Assembly: GCA_026193295.1 (NCBI GenBank) | Contig: JAPHSB010000251.1 | Coordinates: forward strand, 1 to 6,930 | Direction of reading: 5' to 3' | From: Lysobacterales bacterium | Lineage (GTDB): Bacteria; Pseudomonadota; Gammaproteobacteria; Xanthomonadales; SZUA-36 | Length of the DNA stretch: 6,930 nucleotides | In this document: positions 1 through 6,293 of the stretch, one piece after another | Layout of the letters: each line of letters begins with the position of its first letter | How positions within the stretch are numbered: the first letter of the stretch is position 1 | Notes under the pieces: generated by a model | What the model was told of the DNA's origin: nothing | Database searches by the model: none | What the model saw: the letters and a program-made list of their open reading frames with translations, nothing else | Position numbers and translations under genes: made by a program

Positions 1-1161
1 CTGGCCATCGACCACTTCCGTTACTACGCGGGTGTGATCCGTGCGGAGGCCGGCGAGGTTGCCGATCTCGACGCCAATACCGTATCCATGGAAGTCCACG
101 AACCGCTGGGTGTGGTTGGTCAGATCATCCCCTGGAACTTCCCGATCCTGATGGCGACCTGGAAAGTAGCGCCGGCATTGGCGGCAGGCAACTGCATCGT
201 GCTGAAGCCGGCTGAGCAGACCCCGGCATCGATCCTGGTGCTGATGGAATTGATCGGCGACCTGTTGCCGCCCGGCGTGCTGAACGTCGTCAACGGTTTC
301 GGCATCGAGGCCGGCAAGCCGCTTGCCTCCTCGCCGCGCGTCGCCAAGGTCGCGTTCACCGGTGAAACCACCACCGGGCGGCTGATCATGCAGTACGCCT
401 CCGAGAACATCATCCCGGTGACGCTGGAACTGGGCGGCAAGTCGCCGAATATCTTCTTTTCCAGCGTAATGGCGCAGGACGACGAATTCCTCGACAAGGC
501 CATCGAAGGCTTCGTGATGTTCGCGCTGAACCAGGGTGAAGTGTGCACCTGCCCGTCCCGCGCGCTGATTCACGAATCCATCTACGACGACTTCATGGCA
601 CGTGTGCTGAAGCGCGTCGCGGCCGTCAAACAGGGCGACCCGCTGGATCCGTCGACCATGATCGGCGCGCAGGCCTCCAGCGACCAGTATGAGAAGATCC
701 TCAGCTACCTGAAGATCGGCAAGGAAGAAGGCGCCGAAGTATTGATCGGCGGCGAGGCCGGCAGTGTCGACAAATACCCCAACGGCTATTACATCCAGCC
801 CACGGTGTTCAAGGGCCACAACAAGATGCGTGTCTTCCAGGAGGAAATCTTCGGGCCGGTGGTCAGCGTGACGACCTTCAAGGACGACGACGAGGCCATG
901 GCGATTGCCAACGACACCATCTACGGGCTGGGCTCCGGCATCTGGACCCGCGACATTCACCAGAGCAAGACGTTCATCAACGGCATCCAGGCCGGCCGCG
1001 TCTGGGTCAACTGCTATCACCTGTACCCGGCGCACGCCTCTTTCGGCGGCTACAAAAAGTCGGGCATCGGCCGCGAGACCCACAAGATGATGCTGGAGCA
1101 CTACCGCCACACGAAGAACGTGCTGATGTCCTTCGACAAGAACCCGATGGGCTTCTTTTAA
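1..1161 (+). CDS. Aldehyde dehydrogenase, ExaC/AldB type (5' end missing)
   Basis: The frame is open from the first base, so the gene starts left of the window; 386 codons are present against about 506 residues for the family, so roughly 120 N-terminal residues are missing. It oxidises an aldehyde (acetaldehyde in characterised ExaC/AldB/AcoD relatives) to the carboxylate with NAD(P)+ in the cytoplasm. All landmarks are visible: PWNFP with the oxyanion Asn (136-138), the cofactor-binding Lys in LKPAEQTP (205-207), the general-base Glu in LELGGKSP (427-429), the nucleophile Cys in NQGEVCTCPSR (544-546) and the cofactor-ribose Glu in EEIFGPV (844-846). The Glu after KPA favours NAD+ over NADP+, by analogy with ALDH2 Glu195. 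The C-terminal Gly-Phe-Phe ending and the Val-Cys-Thr-Cys active site are typical of this subgroup. A DUF779 gene follows after 32 bases, a frequent partner of this dehydrogenase. The true substrate cannot be read from the sequence. Confidence 0.95.
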   Translation: MAIDHFRYYAGVIRAEAGEVADLDANTVSMEVHEPLGVVGQIIPWNFPILMATWKVAPALAAGNCIVLKPAEQTPASILVLMELIGDLLPPGVLNVVNGFGIEAGKPLASSPRVAKVAFTGETTTGRLIMQYASENIIPVTLELGGKSPNIFFSSVMAQDDEFLDKAIEGFVMFALNQGEVCTCPSRALIHESIYDDFMARVLKRVAAVKQGDPLDPSTMIGAQASSDQYEKILSYLKIGKEEGAEVLIGGEAGSVDKYPNGYYIQPTVFKGHNKMRVFQEEIFGPVVSVTTFKDDDEAMAIANDTIYGLGSGIWTRDIHQSKTFINGIQAGRVWVNCYHLYPAHASFGGYKKSGIGRETHKMMLEHYRHTKNVLMSFDKNPMGFF

Positions 1162-1193
1162 GCGGTGACCGGCACAATTCACGAGCTGGGTGC

Positions 1194-1565
1194 ATGAATA
1201 AGCGCGTTGACATCACTGACAAAGCGCGGGCGGTCATCGACCGCCTGCGCAAGGATCACGGCGAGCTGATGTTTCACCAGAGCGGGGGCTGCTGCGACGG
1301 CTCCTCGCCCATGTGTTACCCGCTCGGCGAGTTCCGCGTCGGCGGCAGCGACGTGCTGCTGGGACGCATCCACGGTTGCCCGTTCTACATGGCGCGCGAC
1401 CAGTTCGAGCTGTGGCAGAACACGCACCTCACCGTTGACGTCGTCAAGGGCCGCGGCGCCAGCTTCTCGGCGGAGATCCCGCTGGGCTTGCGCTTCGTCA
1501 TCCATTCGCGGCTGTTCAGCGACGCGGAGTTGGCCGACCTGGAAGCCGTGAAAGACGTTGAATAG
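1194..1565 (+). CDS. DUF779 domain protein, aldehyde dehydrogenase partner
   Basis: This 123-residue soluble protein matches the DUF779 family over its whole length. Its biochemical role is not established to my knowledge. The signature is GGCCDGSSPMCYP (residues 31-43) followed by a Gly-Cys-Pro-Phe-Tyr segment near residue 61. Cys33, Cys34, Cys41 and Cys62, with His28 and His60 nearby, could form a metal or redox site; that is inference. It starts 32 bases after the dehydrogenase stop with no terminator between, so it is probably co-transcribed. Family members are often encoded next to ExaC/AldB-type aldehyde dehydrogenases, which suggests a role in maturation, protection or regulation of that enzyme. 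The ribosome site is weak (GAG/GGGTG just upstream of the ATG at 1194). I see no signal peptide or membrane segment. The family call is firm; the function is open. Confidence 0.9.
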   Translation: MNKRVDITDKARAVIDRLRKDHGELMFHQSGGCCDGSSPMCYPLGEFRVGGSDVLLGRIHGCPFYMARDQFELWQNTHLTVDVVKGRGASFSAEIPLGLRFVIHSRLFSDAELADLEAVKDVE

Positions 1566-1586
1566 GGACACCTGCACGGCTACAGT
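1558..1586 (+). promoter_or_regulatory. Possible sigma70-type promoter for the M28 peptidase gene
   Basis: TTGAAT (1558-1563) and TACAGT (1581-1586) are separated by exactly 17 bases, each matching four of six consensus positions. Transcription would begin near 1593, leaving a leader of about 23 bases that contains the ribosome site AGAGGAA (1604-1610). The -35 box overlaps the last codons of the DUF779 gene. This would separate the peptidase from the dehydrogenase unit. Matches of this quality also arise by chance. Confidence 0.3.
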
Positions 1587-1615
1587 GCCGAACAACTCGA
1601 CGCAGAGGAAACCCC

Positions 1616-3349
1616 ATGACCGACAACCGCACGCCCATCCCGTATGCGCGTTCCGCCCTGCTGGCCAGTTTGCTGACCGGCATCCTGCTCGCTGCTGGTT
1701 GCGGCAAGGAACCTGAGCCCGCTGTCGCTCCGGCGCCCATGCCGTCCCCGGCGTCGGACCCGGTCGAACGGGGCGTCGAGGCGCTCGACGAACCAAGTTA
1801 CCGCAGGCACGTCGAGACCCTGGCTTCGGATGCGTTCGGCGGGCGTGCCCCCGGTTCGCCCGGCGAGGTACTGACCGTGAACTACCTGGTGGACTGGTTC
1901 CGCGAACTCGGACTCGAGCCGGCCAATGGCGAGAGCTACACCCAGGACGTGCCGCTGGCCTCGGTGGAAGTCGTCAACAAGCCCGATCTCGTGTTCCGGG
2001 GGGCCGCGGGTAACGACCTGGTGCTCGCCTATGGACCCCAACAGGTTATCTGGACGCGCCGCCAGGTGGAATCGAGCGCCATCGAGGACTCCGAACTGAT
2101 CTTCGTCGGTTACGGCATCCATGCGCCGGAGCGAAGCTGGAACGACTACGAAGGCATCGACGTGACCGGGAAGACCGTGGTCATGCTCATCAATGACCCC
2201 GGCTTCGCCACCCAGGATGCGGAGCTGTTCAACGGAAATGCCATGACCTACTACGGGCGCTGGGATTACAAGTACGGTGAGGCGGCGCGCCGGGGCGCCG
2301 CCGGGGCGATCATCATTCACGACACCCTGCCCGCCGCCTACGGATGGCCCACCGTCGAAAACACCTGGACCGGACCGCAGTTCGACATGGAGCTGCCTGA
2401 CAAGGGTGAATCGCTGACCCGGGTCGAGGGCTGGATCCAGAAAGACCAGGCCGAGGCGCTGTTCCGCAAGGCCGGGCTGGAACTCGCCGACATGTATGCC
2501 AGGGCGAAGACGCCCGGGTTTCGGGCAGTCCCCATGGGCCTGACCGCCAGCGCTTCCATCGAGACCCGCATCGGCCACATCGTTTCCCGCAACGTCGCCG
2601 CCATCCTGCGCGGCAGCGAAGCGCCCGACGAGATCTTCATCTACATGGCACATTGGGATCACCTGGGCACCGACCCCAAACTGGAGGGCGACCAGATCTA
2701 CAACGGCGCCCTGGACAATGCGAGCGGTACGGCCGCGCTGCTGGAAATCGCCGAAGCCTATGCCAGCCTGCCCCAAGCGCCCAGGCGCAGCGTACTGTTC
2801 CTGGCCCTAACGGCTGAGGAACAGGGTCTGCTGGGCTCGCTGTACTACGCTGCCCACCCCCTGGTTCCGCTGGAAAACACGGTAGGCGGGCTGAACATGG
2901 ACGGCATGAACACGGTCGGCGCGACCCGCGACATTACCGTGGTCGGCCTGGGGATGAGCGACCTCGACGACTACCTGATGCGGGCCGCAGCCGAACAGGA
3001 ACGTGTGCTGGAAGGCGATCGGGAGGCGGAAAAGGGCTACTACTACCGGTCCGACCACTTCGAACTGGCCAAGGAAGGCGTGCCCATGCTGTACCCGGGC
3101 AGCGGCTACGACGATCGCGAAAAGGGCGTGGCCTACGGCATGGAAAAAGCGAATGAATACACCCGCGACCACTACCACCGCGTCAGCGACGAGTACAACC
3201 TGAGCTGGGACGTAACCGGCGCGCTGGAAGACATGGAGGTGTTTTTCCGCACCGGCCTCGAGGTAGCCAACAGCGACGACTGGCCCAACTGGAAAGACGG
3301 CGCCGAGTTCAAGCCGAAACGCGACGAACAGCGCCAGGGCGCTGACTGA
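1616..3349 (+). CDS. M28 family zinc metallopeptidase, secreted lipoprotein with PA-like insert
   Basis: This 577-residue protein is an exported di-zinc aminopeptidase/carboxypeptidase-like enzyme of family M28. The N-terminus is a lipoprotein signal: Arg12, a hydrophobic run at 14-27, and the lipobox Leu-Ala-Ala-Gly-Cys with Cys29 as lipidated residue. Gly at +2 does not signal inner-membrane retention, so the outer membrane is likely. A Pro/Ala-rich linker follows to about residue 45. A protease-associated-like insert spans about 90-300, with VGYGIHAPE at 164-172. The catalytic domain carries the full metal set: His346 (HWD), Asp367 (DNASG), Glu402, Asp429 (NMDG) and His521 (YHRVSDE), plus the base Glu401. 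The 35 and 27 residue spacings from Asp367 to Glu402 and on to Asp429 equal those of Aeromonas aminopeptidase, from memory. ATG 1616 has AGAGGAA five bases upstream. The peptide substrate is unknown; a role in scavenging peptides outside the cytoplasm is inferred. Confidence 0.95.
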   Translation: MTDNRTPIPYARSALLASLLTGILLAAGCGKEPEPAVAPAPMPSPASDPVERGVEALDEPSYRRHVETLASDAFGGRAPGSPGEVLTVNYLVDWFRELGLEPANGESYTQDVPLASVEVVNKPDLVFRGAAGNDLVLAYGPQQVIWTRRQVESSAIEDSELIFVGYGIHAPERSWNDYEGIDVTGKTVVMLINDPGFATQDAELFNGNAMTYYGRWDYKYGEAARRGAAGAIIIHDTLPAAYGWPTVENTWTGPQFDMELPDKGESLTRVEGWIQKDQAEALFRKAGLELADMYARAKTPGFRAVPMGLTASASIETRIGHIVSRNVAAILRGSEAPDEIFIYMAHWDHLGTDPKLEGDQIYNGALDNASGTAALLEIAEAYASLPQAPRRSVLFLALTAEEQGLLGSLYYAAHPLVPLENTVGGLNMDGMNTVGATRDITVVGLGMSDLDDYLMRAAAEQERVLEGDREAEKGYYYRSDHFELAKEGVPMLYPGSGYDDREKGVAYGMEKANEYTRDHYHRVSDEYNLSWDVTGALEDMEVFFRTGLEVANSDDWPNWKDGAEFKPKRDEQRQGAD

Positions 3350-3420
3350 CCGGCCGGGACAAAGCAGGAACCAATTACCTGTGGTTGATGCGTTGGCGAG
3401 GACGCCGTAGCATCTCGCTC

Positions 3421-4902
3421 ATGGGTGAGAATAAAGATGCGGTCCTCGACGCGCTGATCATCGGCGCCGGCTTCAGCGGCATTTGCCTCGGCAAACGGCT
3501 GCTCGACGCGGGCATCCGCGACTTCCGGATCGCCGATAAGGCCCCCAAAACGGGCGGCACCTGGTACTGGAACAGCTATCCCGGCGCCGCCTGCGACGTG
3601 CAATCGCATTTCTACTCCTTTTCCTTCGAACCCAACCCGGACTGGTCGCGCAAGTACTCGCCCTGGAACGAGATCCAGGCCTACGCCGAGCACTGCGTCG
3701 ACAAGTATGGCCTGAGACCGCACATCGACGCGGGCAAGGAGGTCGAACGGTCACGATTCGTCGACGAATCCGGCCTGTGGGAAGTGGCCTTCACCGATGG
3801 CAGCCGCGTGCTCACCCGCCACGTGATCGACGGCACCGGCGGCCTGCACGTGCCGCTGATCCCGCACTTCGAGGGCGCCGATTCCTTCCAGGGCGAGTGC
3901 TGGCACTCGTCGCTGTGGCGCCATGACGTGGATTTGGCCGGCAAGCGGGTCGCGGTGATCGGTTCGGCGGCCAGCGCAGTGCAGATCGTGCCGGCGATCG
4001 CGAAAACGGCTGCGCAGGTGACCCTGTTCCAGCGCACTGCCAACTGGCTCATCCCGCGCCACGACCGTGCCTATCATGGCTGGGAAAAGTGGGTGTTTCG
4101 GCACGTGCCGCTGGTCAACAAGCTGTATCGCCTGTTCCTGTTCCTGCGCTATGACTGGCTGGCCTACCCCATCGTCAAGACCGGCCGCGACAACCTGGCG
4201 CGGCGCTGGGCCAGGAGCCAGTTCCGCCGCCTGCTGAACCGCAGCGTCAAAGATCCGGAGCTGCGGGCTGCATTGACCCCGGACTTCCCGATCGGCTGCA
4301 AGCGGATCCTGATCTCGGACGACTTCTTCACCACGCTGACCCGGAACAACGTGGCGTTGACCACGGCCGCCATCGAGCGCTTCATGCCGGGAGGCGTGCT
4401 GACGACGGACGGCGTCGAGCACGCGGCCGACGTCATCGTCTACGCCACCGGCTTCGACACCCAGGGGCACCACCTCGAGGACCGCGTGATCGGCCCCGGT
4501 GGCGGCAGCCTGCGCGAGGCCTGGGCCGAGGCGCCGGCGGCCTACGAAGGCTGCATGGTGGCCGGCTTTCCGAACTACCACTTCGTGACCGGGCCCAATA
4601 CCGGCGTCGGCTCCACCTCGATCATCTTCATGATCGAACAAGCGGCCAACATGATCATCAACTGTATCCAGGCGGCAGGCCAAAACGGGTTGATCGCACC
4701 GACTGCTGACGCCATGCGGGCCTATGACGACGAGATCCAGCAGGCGCTGGCCGGCACCGTGTGGGCGACCTCCTGCCAGAGCTGGTACAAGCGCGCCGAC
4801 GGACGCATCACCATCCTCTACCCCTACAATGCCCAGACTTACCGGCGCCGGCACAAGAAGCTGCGGCTGGAGGATTTCGAGATTCGGCCGCGCCCGGTCT
4901 GA
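3421..4902 (+). CDS. Flavin-containing monooxygenase, Baeyer-Villiger type
   Basis: This 493-residue enzyme belongs to the class B flavoprotein monooxygenases, which use FAD, NADPH and O2 to insert oxygen into ketones (giving esters or lactones) or to oxygenate heteroatoms. The FAD-binding GxGxxG is at Gly15/Gly17/Gly20. TGGTWYWNSYPGAACDV (44-60) is the usual FAD/active-site segment, with Asp59 at the place of the key Asp66 of phenylacetone monooxygenase. The signature region FQGECWHSSLWR (156-167) fits FxGxxxHxxxW but ends in Arg instead of Pro or Asp. The NADPH Rossmann motif at 181-186 reads GSAASA. YATGFD at 341-346 is the conserved C-terminal FMO motif. ATG 3421 places the FAD motif at the usual distance from the N-terminus; TTG 3385 or ATG 3388 would add 11-12 residues rich in arginine, and none has a well-spaced ribosome site. 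The family is certain; BVMO activity and substrate are not. Confidence 0.9.
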   Translation: MGENKDAVLDALIIGAGFSGICLGKRLLDAGIRDFRIADKAPKTGGTWYWNSYPGAACDVQSHFYSFSFEPNPDWSRKYSPWNEIQAYAEHCVDKYGLRPHIDAGKEVERSRFVDESGLWEVAFTDGSRVLTRHVIDGTGGLHVPLIPHFEGADSFQGECWHSSLWRHDVDLAGKRVAVIGSAASAVQIVPAIAKTAAQVTLFQRTANWLIPRHDRAYHGWEKWVFRHVPLVNKLYRLFLFLRYDWLAYPIVKTGRDNLARRWARSQFRRLLNRSVKDPELRAALTPDFPIGCKRILISDDFFTTLTRNNVALTTAAIERFMPGGVLTTDGVEHAADVIVYATGFDTQGHHLEDRVIGPGGGSLREAWAEAPAAYEGCMVAGFPNYHFVTGPNTGVGSTSIIFMIEQAANMIINCIQAAGQNGLIAPTADAMRAYDDEIQQALAGTVWATSCQSWYKRADGRITILYPYNAQTYRRRHKKLRLEDFEIRPRPV

Positions 4903-5012
4903 CGGTGGGCTTTTCTTACCCGGACTCGAGGTGATTAGCGCTGCCCGTCTGAGCTGAAAGTCCGCATGCTGTGTGCGGGAGAACATCTGTTGAACCGTAG
5001 CGCACTGTGTTA

Positions 5013-5036
5013 ATGTATCTACTTCTGTAGATACAT
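5013..5036. promoter_or_regulatory. Perfect inverted repeat, probable MazE/MazEF operator
   Basis: ATGTATCTAC (5013-5022) and GTAGATACAT (5027-5036) are perfect 10-base inverted arms around the four-base spacer TTCT. It lies in an AT-rich patch of a GC-rich window, immediately upstream of mazE, and its right arm includes the first two bases of the in-frame ATG at 5035. MazE-type antitoxins bind palindromes over their own promoter alone and with MazF, so autorepression is the natural reading. It is not a terminator: it precedes a gene and has no T tract. The core promoter should lie in or just before it. TTGAAC (4990-4995) is a possible -35 box, but no -10 box at good spacing is convincing; GTTAAT (5009-5014) and TAATGT (5011-5016) are candidates. 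Confidence 0.7.
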
Positions 5037-5049
5037 GGCTGTGCATGCG

Positions 5050-5319
5050 ATGCGATCGGAAATCAAGCGCTGGGGCAACAGCGCGGCGGTGCGCCTTCCC
5101 AAAAAACTGCTGAACGAAGCGAGGCTCGAGGTCGACAGCGCGGTGACCATGAAAGTCGAGGACAACCGGATCGTGATCGAAGCGTTCGAACAGACTGCCC
5201 GCAAGCGCCTCCAGCTGCCCTTCAGCGAGGCGGACCTGGTGGCCGGCCTGAACGCGGAGTCAGCCCACGCAGACGAACTACCTGGCTCGCTGCTGGACAA
5301 GGAACTGGGGGATTGGTGA
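5050..5319 (+). CDS. mazE: MazE-type antitoxin, AbrB/SpoVT domain
   Basis: This is the antitoxin of a type II toxin-antitoxin pair: it binds and neutralises MazF and represses its own operon. From ATG 5050 it has 89 residues, close to the 82 of E. coli MazE. The N-terminal swapped-hairpin DNA-binding domain (about 1-45) carries the hallmark KRWGNSAAVRLPKK at residues 6-19, with Trp8 near the position in E. coli MazE (Trp9). The acidic C-terminal half, ending in ELGDW, resembles the toxin-binding tail of E. coli MazE, which ends DKEVW. ATG 5035 is also in frame and would add five residues, but that start lies inside the operator palindrome; neither start has a recognisable Shine-Dalgarno sequence. 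The stop overlaps the mazF start, which indicates translational coupling. Confidence 0.92.
   Translation: MRSEIKRWGNSAAVRLPKKLLNEARLEVDSAVTMKVEDNRIVIEAFEQTARKRLQLPFSEADLVAGLNAESAHADELPGSLLDKELGDW
5299..5303 (+). promoter_or_regulatory. Ribosome binding site for mazF, inside mazE
   Basis: AAGGA at 5299-5303 lies within the last codons of mazE. It is 9 bases from TTG 5313 and 12 from GTG 5316, which favours the TTG start. A run of five G at 5307-5311 is too close to either start to serve. The placement inside the antitoxin gene fits coupling of toxin synthesis to antitoxin translation. Confidence 0.5.
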
Positions 5320-5681
5320 GCCGGTACGTCCCCGACCGCAACGACATCGTGTGGCTCGATTTCGAGCCCCCGCGAGGCAGGGAAATCGGCAAGCACCGCC
5401 CTGCCCTGGTGCTTTCTTCGAAAAGCTACAATCGGAAAACGGGTCTCCTAATCTGTTGCCCGTTAAGCAGCAGCATTCGCGGCGGCGCCACCGAGGTTCC
5501 AGTCAATAACCTCGATAGGCCTTGCGTGGCCGTGGCCAACCTGGTCCACACGCTGTCGTGGCGGGACCGCAAGGCGCGATTGATCGCTGCCGCCGAGGAA
5601 GGGGTGCTCGAGCAGGTCCTGCTGCGCCTGGTTCCGTTGATTGGCGCCGACCGCGTGCTAAATCGATATGTCGAAGCCTGA
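5313..5681 (+). CDS. mazF: MazF-type endoribonuclease toxin
   Basis: This 122-residue protein is a MazF/PemK-fold toxin, a sequence-specific mRNA interferase held inactive by MazE. From TTG 5313 it begins MVSRYVPD, the same as E. coli MazF as I recall it, and aligns without gaps through residue 57. Glu24, His28, Arg29 (RPALVLS, 29-35), Tyr39 and Asn40 are kept. At position 52, where E. coli MazF has the catalytic Thr, this protein has Ser (PLSSSIRGG, 50-58). The later core VANLVHTLSWRDRKAR matches the E. coli segment LADQVKSIAWRARGA in form. It is about 11 residues longer than the E. coli protein. Both candidate starts (TTG 5313, GTG 5316) are non-ATG and overlap the mazE stop. Leu codons TTA (5463) and CTA (5448) and Arg AGG (5517) are uncommon in the neighbouring genes and hint at acquisition by transfer. 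The cleavage sequence cannot be predicted. Confidence 0.93.
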   Translation: MVSRYVPDRNDIVWLDFEPPRGREIGKHRPALVLSSKSYNRKTGLLICCPLSSSIRGGATEVPVNNLDRPCVAVANLVHTLSWRDRKARLIAAAEEGVLEQVLLRLVPLIGADRVLNRYVEA

Positions 5682-5718
5682 GGCGGGTGCGTCGATCAGG
5701 CCTTTTCATTGGGTGAGA

Positions 5719-5724
5719 TATATT
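5719..5724 (+). promoter_or_regulatory. Candidate -10 element upstream of moaB
   Basis: TATATT at 5719-5724 matches five of six positions of the sigma70 -10 consensus and lies in the only AT-rich part of the 80-base gap between mazF and moaB. No good -35 box sits 16-18 bases upstream (TCAGGC at 5696-5701 is poor). If used, transcription would start near 5731, about 30 bases before the moaB ATG. The gap shows no hairpin resembling a molybdenum cofactor riboswitch. Confidence 0.3.
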
Positions 5725-5761
5725 CCAGACTGGTCGTACCTGAAATCCGGAGCAATGCCTC

Positions 5762-6292
5762 ATGAGCAGAACTGCAACAGACGCCAAGTTCATCCCCCTG
5801 CGTATTGCGGTCATCACGATTTCCGACTCGCGCACGGCAGACAATGATACGTCCGGCGATTACCTGGCCGAATCGCTGCAGGCGGAAGGACACCGCCTGG
5901 CCGCCCGGAAAATCGCCCAGGACGATCGTTACGTGTTGCGGGCCGAGATTTCCACGCTCATTGCGGACCGGGACATCGACGTGATCCTCACGACCGGCAG
6001 TACCGGGTTGACCGGTCGCGATGTCGCACCCGAGGCGCTCGAACCGCTGTTCGACAAGGCCATCGATGGCTTCGGCGAATTGTTCCGCGCCGCTTCCGTA
6101 GACGATATCGGGGCTGCGACGATCCAGTCGCGCGCGTTTGCCGGCCTGGCCAACGGCACCATCATCTTCTGCATGCCGGGCTCGCCCGGCGCCTGCCGCA
6201 CGGCCTGGGAAGAGGTGATTCGCCCGCAACTGGACAGCCGCACGCGGCCCTGCAACCTGGCCAACCTGATGCCGCGCTTCCTGGAAAAGTAG
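5762..6292 (+). CDS. moaB: MoaB, molybdenum cofactor biosynthesis protein B
   Basis: This 176-residue cytoplasmic protein belongs to the MogA/MoaB family, which acts in molybdenum cofactor synthesis; MogA and archaeal MoaB adenylylate molybdopterin before metal insertion, while the role of E. coli MoaB is less clear. Similarity to E. coli MoaB runs the whole length: FIPLRIAVITIS (10-21), the DTSG at 29-32, TTGSTGLTGRDVAPEAL (77-93), the FGELFR and TIQSRAFAGLANGT segments, MPGSPGACRTAWE, and the end RPQLDSRTRPCNL. The usual GGTG motif reads Gly79-Ser80-Thr81-Gly82, and the following Asp87 is kept. GGAG at 5749-5752 lies nine bases before ATG 5762. No other molybdenum cofactor gene is in the window, so this is a stand-alone copy here. 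Its stop is one base from the stop of the opposing gene. Confidence 0.95.
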   Translation: MSRTATDAKFIPLRIAVITISDSRTADNDTSGDYLAESLQAEGHRLAARKIAQDDRYVLRAEISTLIADRDIDVILTTGSTGLTGRDVAPEALEPLFDKAIDGFGELFRAASVDDIGAATIQSRAFAGLANGTIIFCMPGSPGACRTAWEEVIRPQLDSRTRPCNLANLMPRFLEK

Positions 6293-6293
6293 C

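Noticed and set aside
1580..2776. Minus-strand open frame of 398 codons opposite the peptidase
   Set aside because: It mirrors the codon structure of the M28 gene, whose catalytic residues and signal peptide are intact; the antisense product matches no family I know.
3350..3357. CCGGCCGG palindrome after the peptidase stop
   Set aside because: It is a short GC palindrome with no loop and no T tract, and is expected by chance in this composition.
1..4902. One catabolic operon joining the dehydrogenase, peptidase and monooxygenase
   Set aside because: A ketone-to-ester-to-aldehyde route is conceivable, but the lipoprotein peptidase lies between, gaps carry possible separate promoters, and no esterase or alcohol dehydrogenase is present.
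4962..4978. CCGCA / TGCGG hairpin downstream of the monooxygenase as a terminator
   Set aside because: The stem is only five pairs with a seven-base loop and no T tract follows; it is too weak to call.
3751..5046. Minus-strand open frame of 431 codons opposite the monooxygenase
   Set aside because: Long antisense frames are expected in GC-rich coding DNA. The translation is low-complexity in Gly, Val, Arg and His with no recognisable domain, while the plus strand encodes a clear enzyme.
5682..5761. Molybdenum cofactor riboswitch upstream of moaB
   Set aside because: The 80-base gap is too short for that structured leader and contains no convincing stem set.
5696..6229. Minus-strand open frame of 177 codons opposite moaB
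   Set aside because: The plus-strand MoaB similarity covers its entire length, so this is a shadow frame.
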